From the NCBI GenBank assembly GCA_003242085.1, contig QBML01000027.1, forward strand, positions 1-64,000: 64,000 bases of DNA, written 5' to 3'. Shown piece by piece: positions 25,059 to 32,405 of the stretch (its first letter is position 1; the number at the start of each line of letters is the position of its first letter). The position numbers were made by a program, and so were the translations under genes. Source of the DNA: Pseudanabaena frigida (lineage in GTDB: Bacteria; Cyanobacteriota; Cyanobacteriia; Pseudanabaenales; Pseudanabaenaceae). Under the pieces are notes generated by a model, which saw only the letters and a list, made by a program, of their open reading frames with translations, had not been told where the DNA came from and did not search any database.

Positions 25059-25754
25059 ATGACCACTGATATTCTTCAAGAACAAATTCAATATTATCGT
25101 GATCGCGCTTCAGAGTATGACGAATGGTTCTTTCGTCAAGGACGTTATGATCGCGGTGAGCCACATCGACAACTATGGTTTTCTGAAGTTGCCGATGTCG
25201 AGGTTGCTCTTGGAGAATCTAAGCCATCGGGGGATATTTTAGAGCTTGCTAGTGGGACAGGACTATGGACTCAACATCTAGCCGATTTTGCCACAACTCT
25301 TACTGCCGTAGATGCCTCTCCCGAAGTCATTGCTTTAAATAAACAGCGTCTTAATTCTACGTCCAGCAAATATTCCATCAAATATATTATTGCTGATTTG
25401 TTTAACTGGACTCCTTCCCAACAATATGATTTTATCTTCTTTGGATTTTGGCTATCCCATGTCCATCCAGATCGATTTACTGATTTTTGGCAAACAGTGA
25501 AAAATGCTTTAAAACCTGATGGGTGCGTCTTTTTTGTCGATAGTTTATTCAATCCAGAGTCCACAGCAAATAATCATACCAAGCTTGATCGTCAAGGATA
25601 TTCTGAAAGAAAGTTAAATGATGGTAAGACATATCGCATAGTCAAGATTTTTCATGAACCACTTCAGCTAAAGGAATCTTTACAACAATTAGGATGGTCA
25701 GGGAATGTTCATTCTACTACCAACTTTTTTCTGCATGGTTTAGTCCATTTGTAG
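25059..25754 (+). CDS. Class I SAM-dependent methyltransferase
   Basis: A 231-residue methyltransferase with motif I DILELASGTGLWTQHLA (about 48-64), acidic TAVDASPEVI and the FDFIFFGFWLSHV post-motif. The start at 25059 has an AGAGGTG upstream. It is the last gene of the plus-strand run before the frameshifted NUDIX gene. The substrate is unknown; similar proteins methylate small organic acids or thiols. Confidence 0.9.
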   Translation: MTTDILQEQIQYYRDRASEYDEWFFRQGRYDRGEPHRQLWFSEVADVEVALGESKPSGDILELASGTGLWTQHLADFATTLTAVDASPEVIALNKQRLNSTSSKYSIKYIIADLFNWTPSQQYDFIFFGFWLSHVHPDRFTDFWQTVKNALKPDGCVFFVDSLFNPESTANNHTKLDRQGYSERKLNDGKTYRIVKIFHEPLQLKESLQQLGWSGNVHSTTNFFLHGLVHL

Positions 25755-25798
25755 ATTAATGATTTACTACTGATGTTACGTGAAACCTTTACCTCAAA

Positions 25799-25820
25799 CC
25801 ATTCTCCCACAGGAGAATGG
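25799..25820. repeat. Perfect 9-bp intergenic hairpin
   Basis: CCATTCTCC (25799-25807) pairs with GGAGAATGG (25812-25820) around CACA. Same loop style as the hairpin at 22212. It probably ends the methyltransferase transcript. Confidence 0.55.
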
Positions 25821-25857
25821 GAGAAAAACCCACATTATTTTCTTAAAGAGATTCAAA

Positions 25858-26402
25858 ATGCGATCGCAGATTCGAGACGAACTCATAGCTATCAAACCCC
25901 TTGATGATCTAGAGCGTGAGCTCTTCTGGATGCATTAGTATGGGTTGATTCAGGGGCAGAGCTATTCCGAGTCGCAAAACCAGCTATACCACCAAAGCAT
26001 TTGGTATCTTATTTTGCGATCGTTGACGATGACCACATTCTCCTTGTCGATCATAAAAATGCTCAGTTATGGTTACCTGCTGGCGGTCATGTCGAGTATG
26101 GAGAACATCCAAGACTAACGGTAGTTCGTGAACTAGAAGAGGAACTGGGCATCAAAATAGATGCACATTCTATTCAGGCTCCATTGATGGTCACTTGCAC
26201 AACGACAGTTGGACTTACGGCTGGACATACAGATGTCTCACTCTGGTATATTGTTCAATCAAGCCGTGCTCAAGAATTGCGATACGATGCAACCGAATTT
26301 AATTCTATTCGATGGTTTGCTTTCTCTGAAGCTCCACTTCATCGCAGCGATCCCCATCTTGGTCGCTTTATCCAGAAACTTAGTTCTACGCCTTTATCTT
26401 AA
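25858..26402 (+). pseudogene. NUDIX hydrolase gene interrupted by a frameshift
   Basis: ATG 25858 opens a frame of 26 codons (MRSQIRDELIAIKPLDDLER...) that hits TAG at 25936. The same protein continues in another frame from about 25932: ALVWVDSGAELFRVAKP, then the NUDIX domain with AGGHVEYGEHPRLTVVRELEEELGI. One missing base after GTGAG near 25920 would restore a single 180-residue protein in which LLDALVW joins LEREx. The NUDIX box itself (G-x5-E-x7-REx2EE) is intact. An alternative is a sequencing or assembly error. Confidence 0.75.
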
Positions 26403-26431
26403 CTTTAATTACTCAGCCCATAGGTGATATT

Positions 26432-26914
26432 ATGCCCCTCCGTTTTGCCACAACCCGACGACGTTTGCTTTTTTTGGGTGCAAGCATTGCTTCCACTTTT
26501 GGTACGGCGATCGCTGCTTTTGGGCAGCAACCCACGAGCGCTCCTAAGCCGCCAGCACCCCAGCCACCAAAACCGAGAGCCGATGGATTTGTACCTGTGG
26601 TTGGTCCCGCTAGTATTTTAGAAAAGAATGGTAAAGTTCTGACCGATAAGGTGCTTATTGTCCGCAATAGTGTTGACAATAAGCTGGTCGCCGTTAGTCC
26701 TCTCTGTCCACATCGCAATTGTGTAGTTGACTGGAAACAAGACACACAGAAATTTGTCTGTCCTTGTCATGCATCGGAATTTGGAGTTGATGGTAAAGTT
26801 CTCAAAGGTCCTTCTGAAAAAGGTCTAATTGCCTTTGATGTGAAGATTGAAGAAAATCGCTTTTTCATAAAACCTCGTGCCACAGACAAATCTAGCAAGA
26901 CTATCTCAGGCTAA
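26432..26914 (+). CDS. Rieske [2Fe-2S] protein with Tat signal
   Basis: A 160-residue protein with a twin-arginine-type N-terminus (TTRRRLLFLG) and hydrophobic segment (about 11-31). A proline-rich linker follows, then a Rieske domain. Ligands Cys92 and His94 (CPHRNC) and Cys110 and His113 (CPCH) are present. Cys97 and Cys112 could form the stabilising disulfide of high-potential Rieske proteins. It lacks a cytochrome b partner nearby. It resembles small cyanobacterial Rieske proteins of unknown electron partner, located outside the cytoplasm. Confidence 0.9.
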   Translation: MPLRFATTRRRLLFLGASIASTFGTAIAAFGQQPTSAPKPPAPQPPKPRADGFVPVVGPASILEKNGKVLTDKVLIVRNSVDNKLVAVSPLCPHRNCVVDWKQDTQKFVCPCHASEFGVDGKVLKGPSEKGLIAFDVKIEENRFFIKPRATDKSSKTISG

Positions 26915-26959
26915 GTCTCTAGAAGCACCGACCATAGAAATTTGCAATAGAAAGTTGAA

Positions 26960-26979
26960 AAATGATCGGGTGATCATTT
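26960..26979. promoter_or_regulatory. 8-bp dyad upstream of the PRTase gene
   Basis: AAATGATC (26960-26967) and GATCATTT (26972-26979) form a perfect dyad around GGGT, 59 bases upstream of ATG 27039. It may be an operator or a small hairpin in the leader. Confidence 0.4.
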
Positions 26980-27038
26980 GCTAGTGATGCGATTGCCCGA
27001 TCTTGTAATGTAAGAATAATGTGTTTCCCGTTCATAAT

Positions 27039-27575
27039 ATGACCCAAGATTTTAAAATCCAAATTGCTAGAGACATCCATAGGCATTGCTACTTGACTGG
27101 CTCATTTACTTTGCGATCGGGAAGAATCGCTACAGAATATTTTGATAAATATCAGTTTGAAGCTTTGCCTAGCTTGTTAAAAGAAGTGACAAAGCACATG
27201 GTAGATCTAATTCCCAGTGATACGGAAGTATTAGCAGGTCTGGAAATGGGGGGCATTCCTGTGGTTACGATGTTGTCCTATCATTCAGGGATTCCCGCAG
27301 CATATGTACGCAAAAAGGCGAAGGAATACGGAACTGCAAGACTAGCTGAAGGTTCGGAAGTACGTGGGAAAAAAGTATTGCTAGTTGAAGATGTGGTCAC
27401 TTCTGGTGGGCAAATATCGCTATCGGCGCACGACTTGAGACAGATTGGTGCTTCTATAGACTACGCCCTATGTGTCATCGATCGCCAAGAAGGTGGAACA
27501 GAATCTCTTCAACAAAATCAAATCCAACTTCTTTCTTTCCTTACGAGAGAGGATATTTCTAGTGCGATAACATGA
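27039..27575 (+). CDS. Orotate phosphoribosyltransferase-like PRTase
   Basis: A 178-residue type I phosphoribosyltransferase. The PRPP motif is VLLVEDVVTSGGQI, and the leading part GSFTLRSGRIATEYFDKYQ and YVRKKAKEYGTA match the OPRTase family. Cyanobacteria usually have a separate housekeeping pyrE, sometimes fused to pyrF, so this may be a paralogue with another base as substrate. It is 7 bases before the HAD gene, suggesting an operon. ATG 27039 is preferred because the conserved region begins soon after it. Confidence 0.85.
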   Translation: MTQDFKIQIARDIHRHCYLTGSFTLRSGRIATEYFDKYQFEALPSLLKEVTKHMVDLIPSDTEVLAGLEMGGIPVVTMLSYHSGIPAAYVRKKAKEYGTARLAEGSEVRGKKVLLVEDVVTSGGQISLSAHDLRQIGASIDYALCVIDRQEGGTESLQQNQIQLLSFLTREDISSAIT

Positions 27576-27582
27576 CATAAAC

Positions 27583-28203
27583 ATGATTAAGTGCGTTATT
27601 TTCGACTGTGATGGAACCTTAGTTGATAGCGAGTATTTATGCAATCTCGCGCTTGAAATCAACTTGGCACAATTGGACATTCAAGAAAGCGCCATTAGCC
27701 TAATGGAGAGATATAGAGGTTGGAAATTATCTAAGATTTTTGATGAGATAGAAACAATTCACAAAGTTAAACTCGATGAGTCTATATATCGGAGTCTCGT
27801 TGCGGAGCTTTTTGATCGGGAGCTTAAACCCATAGAGGGCGTAAATGAAGCTTTATCGAAAATTCAACAGGTTAAATGTGTAGCTTCGAGCGCACCACTA
27901 GCCAAGATCGAGCAAGCTCTCAGAGTCACAAATCTAAGCAGTTTCTTTGGTTCACATATTTTTAGTTCATACATCGTGAAAAGCTGGAAACCTGATCCTC
28001 ATTTATTTCTCTATGCTGCTCAGGCGATGAATTTTCATCCAGAGGAATGTGCTGTGATTGAAGATAGTGAAGTTGGATTGATTGCTGCAACTAAGGCAGG
28101 GATGCCAACCTATTTTTTTAATCCTCAAAATTTAGAATGCAAAATCAATAATGTTATTTCCTTCGATCGCATGATTGAATTACCATCATTTTTCTATACT
28201 TAG
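27583..28203 (+). CDS. HAD family hydrolase (beta-phosphoglucomutase/phosphatase type)
   Basis: A 206-residue HAD hydrolase with motif I FDCDGTLVDSE (residues 7-17), a helical cap (about 20-80), motif II VASSAP, motif III K in VKSWKPDP and motif IV IEDSEVG. Likely a small phosphatase acting on sugar or nucleotide phosphates; motif I has the Asp-x-Asp nucleophile pair. It follows the PRTase gene after 7 bases and is 2 bases before the phosphotransferase gene, so the three form a compact operon. Confidence 0.92.
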   Translation: MIKCVIFDCDGTLVDSEYLCNLALEINLAQLDIQESAISLMERYRGWKLSKIFDEIETIHKVKLDESIYRSLVAELFDRELKPIEGVNEALSKIQQVKCVASSAPLAKIEQALRVTNLSSFFGSHIFSSYIVKSWKPDPHLFLYAAQAMNFHPEECAVIEDSEVGLIAATKAGMPTYFFNPQNLECKINNVISFDRMIELPSFFYT

Positions 28204-28205
28204 CC

Positions 28206-29063
28206 ATGATTGATATTCCCCTTGTTTACAAGCTGCTAAAAGAACAACATCCCGATCTTGCCGATCTGCCGATTCAGTTTGTAGATGCGGGTTTAGACAA
28301 TGCCATGTTTCGCCTTGGCGATCGCTTATCGATAAGGCTACCGCGCCGCGAAATCGCCGCGAAATTAATTGAGAATGAACAAACTTGGCTACCAATCATC
28401 GCCGATCGCTTACCCATTTCGATTCCCAATCCCTATAGAATCGGACAACCAAATCAAGATTATCCCTATCGCTGGAGTGTGCTGCCTTGGCTAGATGGCA
28501 TCCCTGCTGATCAAGAGGAACCTGACCCCAATCAAGCCAAAATCTTGGCTACATTTTTGCGATCGCTCCATATTCCCGCACCAGACAATGCGCCCGAAAA
28601 TATCTTTCGTAGTGTGCCCTTGACTCAACGGGCGGCGGTTATAGAAGAGAGAATGCAAAGACTGGAATTACAGACAGAGCTAATTACATCAGATATCAAA
28701 CAAGCTTGGCAGATGGCTCTGAATGCTCCCATTGATGTTGAGGCAACATGGATACATGGCGACCTCCATTCACGCAATATCCTTGTAAAAAGCGGCGCGA
28801 TCGCAGGAATCATTGATTGGGGTGACATAACATCAGGGGATATTGCTACCGATCTGGCTTCAATCTGGATGCTCTTTGGCGATCTCGATGCACGTCAACA
28901 AGCGATCGCTACCTATGCCAATATTTCTGAGGCAACATTGCAACGGGCAAATGGATGGGCGATCGCTTTTGGGGTAATGTTGCTAGACTTAGGACTAACA
29001 AACGATCCAAGATATACAGTGATGGGGAAAAGAGCATTACAGCGCGTGACTGAGGATATATGA
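28206..29063 (+). CDS. Aminoglycoside phosphotransferase (APH) family kinase
   Basis: A 285-residue protein kinase-like fold of the APH family. The catalytic loop is WIHGDLHSRNIL and the metal-binding segment GIIDWGDITSGD. The family phosphorylates aminoglycosides, macrolides, choline or other small hydroxyls, and most environmental members have unknown substrates. It lies 2 bases after the HAD gene. A kinase and a HAD phosphatase side by side could work on the same metabolite, but the sequence does not tell. Confidence 0.9.
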   Translation: MIDIPLVYKLLKEQHPDLADLPIQFVDAGLDNAMFRLGDRLSIRLPRREIAAKLIENEQTWLPIIADRLPISIPNPYRIGQPNQDYPYRWSVLPWLDGIPADQEEPDPNQAKILATFLRSLHIPAPDNAPENIFRSVPLTQRAAVIEERMQRLELQTELITSDIKQAWQMALNAPIDVEATWIHGDLHSRNILVKSGAIAGIIDWGDITSGDIATDLASIWMLFGDLDARQQAIATYANISEATLQRANGWAIAFGVMLLDLGLTNDPRYTVMGKRALQRVTEDI

Positions 29064-29112
29064 ATATGTGAGTGAGAGTTCCCAATGATTTTACAAGATG
29101 TAAAGGTTAATT

Positions 29113-29646
29113 ATGTTATTTCGCGTTTTTATTAGAAAACCAACCGAAGAGGATTGTCAAGAATTGCTATCTCTTCACCAAAAAAGCAAGGAGTTCCATT
29201 TTCCTTGGGCTTTTCCTCCACTCACTGAGCAAGCGTGCATAAACTACATCAATCGTTGCAAAAATAAGGACTTTGAAGGTTTATTGATTTGCCGTTCGAC
29301 TGACGATAAAATTATTGGAGTAGCAAATTTCAGTCAAATCTTCTATCGAGCATTTCAAAATGCTTATCTTGGTTATTATGTTGGTGTAGATTTTGCAGGT
29401 CAGGGATTGATGACGGAGGGTGTACGTTTATCGATCAATTACGCTTTTGGGACACTTGGTTTACATCGAGTTGAAGCCAATATCCAGCCTGAGAACGTTG
29501 CCTCCATTAAGTTGGTAACGCGATTAGGTTTCACTCAAGAAGGTTTTTCCCTCCGATACCTAAAAATCAATGAACAATGGCGAGACCATGAACGATGGGC
29601 TTTGACAGTGGAAGATTGGGAGATCGCAATACCGCAAACCCTTTAG
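29113..29646 (+). CDS. GNAT family N-acetyltransferase (RimJ/RimL-like)
   Basis: A 177-residue GNAT with the acetyl-CoA region DFAGQGLMTEGVRLSINYAF and the NVASIKLVTRLGF segment, closest in style to ribosomal-protein alanine acetyltransferases. It lies 49 bases after the APH gene and opens the stretch of small accessory genes. The 206 bases after it hold only HIP1 sites and a short hairpin around CTCTCATTACAAGAG. Confidence 0.9.
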   Translation: MLFRVFIRKPTEEDCQELLSLHQKSKEFHFPWAFPPLTEQACINYINRCKNKDFEGLLICRSTDDKIIGVANFSQIFYRAFQNAYLGYYVGVDFAGQGLMTEGVRLSINYAFGTLGLHRVEANIQPENVASIKLVTRLGFTQEGFSLRYLKINEQWRDHERWALTVEDWEIAIPQTL

Positions 29647-29852
29647 CAGATAGAGAATTGAGGCGATCGCGACCTAACTCTCTCATTACAAGAGTTGGGG
29701 GTCTGTGGAGGATGTTACCCTACAAAAATCTTGTTATTAAACTTATTGGTTACTTTATCCGACAATTTGTGAAATATTTACGCTGTATAAGTATTTATCA
29801 TGTGTTCTACAGATAATATAGACTTAGAGCCTTTATTTTTAAATGGTATTTT

Positions 29853-30077
29853 ATGCTCAAATTCTCAATCAGTTTTGTTGATGGTTCTTACCAAGAGTTT
29901 GAAGAATCTGATTCGATTTTTGTCAAATTGAAAACACTTCAGAAATCAGGTCTAGAGGGTAAAGAGCTAGTACATGAACTACTTACTGATGACTGGGGCG
30001 CACCTCCAGTTATCGTAAAACTTACAGGAGTCTTGGAGGACGCTACCGTAGTCGATGAAAATATTCGATATAATTAA
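29853..30077 (+). CDS. Small protein of unknown function, 74 residues
   Basis: A short open frame beginning MLKFSISFVDGSYQEFEE and ending VVDENIRYN, mostly soluble and acidic. I recognise no family. It lies in the accessory stretch about 95 bases before an attC-like site, which is the usual place for an integron cassette gene. Codon use is AT-rich like its neighbours. No clear Shine-Dalgarno sequence precedes ATG 29853. Confidence 0.5.
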   Translation: MLKFSISFVDGSYQEFEESDSIFVKLKTLQKSGLEGKELVHELLTDDWGAPPVIVKLTGVLEDATVVDENIRYN

Positions 30078-30172
30078 CATCATGAAGATTTGAATCGTAT
30101 GTCTAACCCGTCATCGTAATGGAATCACTAAAGTAGTACAATATTTTCGGTTCAAGTTGCTTTACTCTTTGT

Positions 30173-30260
30173 GTCTAACTACGCATTCGAGCGGATAGAC
30201 GGCACACACGGGCTGAGATACTTATTTTACAATCCACTACTCAATTTGTGGGCGTTATGA
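30173..30260 (+). other. attC-like recombination site, 88 bases
   Basis: Starts with GTCTAAC (fits the R'' consensus RYYYAAC) and ends with GTTATGA (R' core GTT kept). Inside, ATTCGAG near the left end pairs with CTCAAT near the right, leaving one extrahelical C, which is the bulge pattern attC sites use for strand choice. Between them lies a variable loop. The next small gene begins directly after it, as in a cassette. Confidence 0.45.
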
Positions 30261-30263
30261 TCT

Positions 30264-30683
30264 TTGGAGTGCAACGTGGAAACTGAGATTGACAAGGCAA
30301 TTGAGGAGATTAAATCGGTTATTAAATCTCATTCTAAAATGTTAGATGAGCTGTATTTATCACATGAAGTCAATGTGAGTGAAAATTACTTATCTTTGGT
30401 CTGTTGCTGCAAAAGTGGTGATACTTTAGAACTAAGAGTTATCGAGGATAACGAACGAAGGAATCTAAGAGTCCCAATGACTTCTCGAGATTATCAAAAA
30501 CAAGGCGGTCATCGAGAGTTACAAAATAAGTTCGACCGCCACAATCCAATTGCATGGAAAATTGAAGTTAAAAGAAAAAGTACGAAATCAAACTATGAAA
30601 TTGGCTTTGGCGGTAGTGAACGTAATTGGGATATAAAAAGTTTTGAAGCAAGTTTTATTCACACTTTTTGCCTCAAAAAATAA
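30264..30683 (+). CDS. Cassette-like small protein of unknown function, about 135 residues
   Basis: The frame can start at TTG 30264 or GTG 30276, 4 or 16 bases after an attC-like site, and no ATG lies before residue 60. The protein begins ETEIDKAIEEIKSVIKSH (likely helix) and has a beta-rich middle (YLSLVCCCKSGDTLELRVIE). I do not recognise a family. It is flanked by 88-base and 86-base attC-like sites (30173-30260 and 30697-30782). It may be a host-accessory or immunity-type protein of the kind found in cassettes, but there is no direct evidence. Confidence 0.55.
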   Translation: MECNVETEIDKAIEEIKSVIKSHSKMLDELYLSHEVNVSENYLSLVCCCKSGDTLELRVIEDNERRNLRVPMTSRDYQKQGGHRELQNKFDRHNPIAWKIEVKRKSTKSNYEIGFGGSERNWDIKSFEASFIHTFCLKK

Positions 30684-30696
30684 TAAGCCTGTCATG

Positions 30697-30782
30697 TCGT
30701 AACTCCTTTCCAAGGCTTTGCGTTTCCACTGCGTCCGTATATACGGAAGTGCGATCCGCCGATCTTGCAAGGTACGTTAAAA
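30697..30782 (+). other. Second attC-like recombination site, 86 bases
   Basis: The left end TCGTAAC then CCTT and CAAG can pair with the right end CTTG, AAGG and GTTAAAA. The spacers are unequal (T against TAC, TC against C), again giving bulged bases. The length is within 2 bases of the first site. Its R'' box is imperfect (TCGTAAC against RYYYAAC), so it may be a decayed attC. Confidence 0.35.
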
Positions 30783-30789
30783 AAATATA

Positions 30790-30876
30790 AATCGCCTTGA
30801 TGATTTAGAACTATTTATTTGTTGTAGCGAACCTGAAGAATATGAAGGTCAAGTTCTTTTTATACCTTTCTCCTAA
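30790..30876 (+). pseudogene. Remnant of a small coding sequence without a start codon
   Basis: Twenty-eight codons in one frame (NRLDDLELFICC then SEPEEYEGQVLFIP) end at TAA 30874-30876. The amino acid composition looks coding but no ATG, GTG or TTG stands upstream in frame. It begins just after the second attC-like site, where the next cassette gene would start, so it may be a truncated cassette gene. No family recognised. Confidence 0.35.
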
Positions 30877-31118
30877 TGTAATAATCGTCATCTTATAACT
30901 TAAACCGAGCACTGTACTGGAGTTGACCGCGATCGCCTAGAAATCACGACTCATAGTAATAGCGATCGCCTTTAGAAGATAGATGTTGATGCGATCGCTG
31001 CAAAAAATGTGTGGAATGATTGGAGTTTGGCTAGATCGTACTAGCAATTGTGGTAATTCAAACAAGATTTGTATCAACAGTCTCACTGAAATTAGAATGC
31101 TATTATCAAAATTCTCCC
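30877..31118. other. Non-coding stretch between the cassette remnant and the next GNAT gene
   Basis: About 240 bases with at least three HIP1-type GCGATCGC sites and no convincing open frame, hairpin or promoter. I see nothing further in it. Confidence 0.5.
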
Positions 31119-31706
31119 ATGAAACTTATTAGACCAACTGAAGAACATCTCCCTAGCTTGACTGCTGCCCTTGAGCAAGGCTGGTCGCCTAACAATACAC
31201 GCGACGTATCCCAAGAAGAATTAGAAGCTGTGCGGCAAAACCCCAGTCTTTACCTCGAAAACCTCATCGATCGCGAAGCAAAGGGAAACCCAATTACACT
31301 TCCCGATCGTTCCATCGTTCTACGCCTTCCTGGCTATCGTCTATGGTTATGGGATGGAAACTTTTGCGGAATCATTGGGTTTCGATGGCAGCATTGTACA
31401 CCAGACTTACCGCCCTATTGTCTGGGTCACATTGGTTATGCGGTAGTACCTTGGAAGCGTCGCAGAGGTTACGCAACACAGGCACTTCAGCAGTTATTAC
31501 CAATAGTCAAACTAGAAGGACTTCCCTACGTTGAAATTACCACCGATCCTGATAACTATCCTTCACGGCGTGTGATTGAGGCTAATGGAGGTATTCTTGT
31601 GGGAGAGTTTATTAAGGCTGCTGTCTATGGAGGTTCTACTAGTTTGCGATATCGAATCTTCACCGACAACATCCAGCCCAAAGCTTTGGATGGTTTAGGA
31701 ATTTAG
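31119..31706 (+). CDS. GNAT family N-acetyltransferase
   Basis: A 195-residue GNAT with the PTEEHLPSLTAALEQGW opening, GHIGYAVVPWKRRRGYATQAL as the acetyl-CoA segment and SRRVIEANGG near the end. The pattern is common in cyanobacteria and proteobacteria, with unknown acceptor. I chose ATG 31119 because a longer frame from 31050 has no support. It ends 5 bases before the broken P-loop gene start. Confidence 0.88.
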   Translation: MKLIRPTEEHLPSLTAALEQGWSPNNTRDVSQEELEAVRQNPSLYLENLIDREAKGNPITLPDRSIVLRLPGYRLWLWDGNFCGIIGFRWQHCTPDLPPYCLGHIGYAVVPWKRRRGYATQALQQLLPIVKLEGLPYVEITTDPDNYPSRRVIEANGGILVGEFIKAAVYGGSTSLRYRIFTDNIQPKALDGLGI

Positions 31707-31710
31707 GAAT

Positions 31711-32256
31711 ATGGAAGCAAAATTTCAAAATTGTGGTCATAGGATTTCGATTGTTGGCACTTAAAGCTCAGGGAAAACCACTTTGGCAAAAAATATTTCC
31801 CAACAACTCCAGATACCACATATCGAATTAGATGCATTACATTGGGAGCCAAATTGGACTGAGGCTACCGATCGAGTATTTTGCGATCGCATATCAGATG
31901 CTTTAAAAGGCGATCGCTGGGTAGTTGATGGCAATTACAGCAAAGTGCGTGACCTTGTTTGGAGTAGAGCCGATACAGGGGTATTTCTCGATTATCCGTT
32001 TTTGACTGTACTGGGGCAACTTTTGCGCCGAACCATTAGGCGATCGTTCAAACAAGAAGAACTTTGGAGTGGCAATCGTGAAAGTATCCGTAAGGCATTT
32101 TTTAGCCAAGATTCTATTTTGATGTGGATGTTAAAAACCTATTCTAAAAATCGTAGGAAATATCCAGAACTTTTGCAGCAGTCAGAATATAAGCACCTAT
32201 CTTTTGTACATTTGCGATCGCCCGAAATTACAAAACAATGGTTAATCGGACTATAA
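31711..32256 (+). pseudogene. P-loop kinase-like gene with a stop codon inside Walker A
   Basis: From ATG 31711 the frame reads MEAKFQNCGHRISIVGT, then TAA at 31762-31764, then SSGKTTLAKN and on to 32256. The stop replaces the third residue of the Walker A motif G-T-x-S-S-G-K-T. The rest looks like an adenylate-kinase-fold ATPase (IPHIELDALHWEPNWT, then GDRWVVDGNYSKV). Restart at TTG 31783 would omit the P-loop, so the product would be inactive. It is a pseudogene unless a base error or readthrough applies. Confidence 0.75.
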
Positions 32257-32322
32257 CTCTTTCGGTTATAGGAGACGCACATTTACTTAACTTAATATAA
32301 CGCAATAAAAGCAATCACAAAT

Positions 32323-32350
32323 CTACGGTAAGTCGATAGGTTTAAAGTAG
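32323..32350 (+). promoter_or_regulatory. 28-bp CTAC...GTAG operator-like element, copy 3 (sulfate-binding gene)
   Basis: On the plus strand it begins CTACGGTA and ends AAAGTAG; on the minus strand it reads CTAC...TACCGTAG and matches copy 2 closely, including CCTATCGA in the middle. A TATAAT at 32359-32364 follows after 8 bases, so the element occupies the -35 region. This is the best-resolved promoter of the set. Confidence 0.75.
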
Positions 32351-32405
32351 ATTTAATGTATAATGCCAAAAAAGTTTTAACTTTCCTTGCAATAATGGTG
32401 TGCTG

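Noticed and set aside
29667-29704. Third attC-like site (ACCTAAC ... GTTGGGG) after the GNAT gene
   Set aside because: Too short and consistent with a common intergenic hairpin; R' box does not fit.
30044-30051. TACCGTAG, the right half of the 28-bp operator, inside the small gene at 29853
   Set aside because: There is no CTAC 20 bases before it, no sulfur gene follows, and it lies in coding sequence; most likely chance.
31762-31764. Programmed readthrough of the TAA in the P-loop gene
   Set aside because: No readthrough context or known recoding element is visible; a nonsense mutation or error is simpler.
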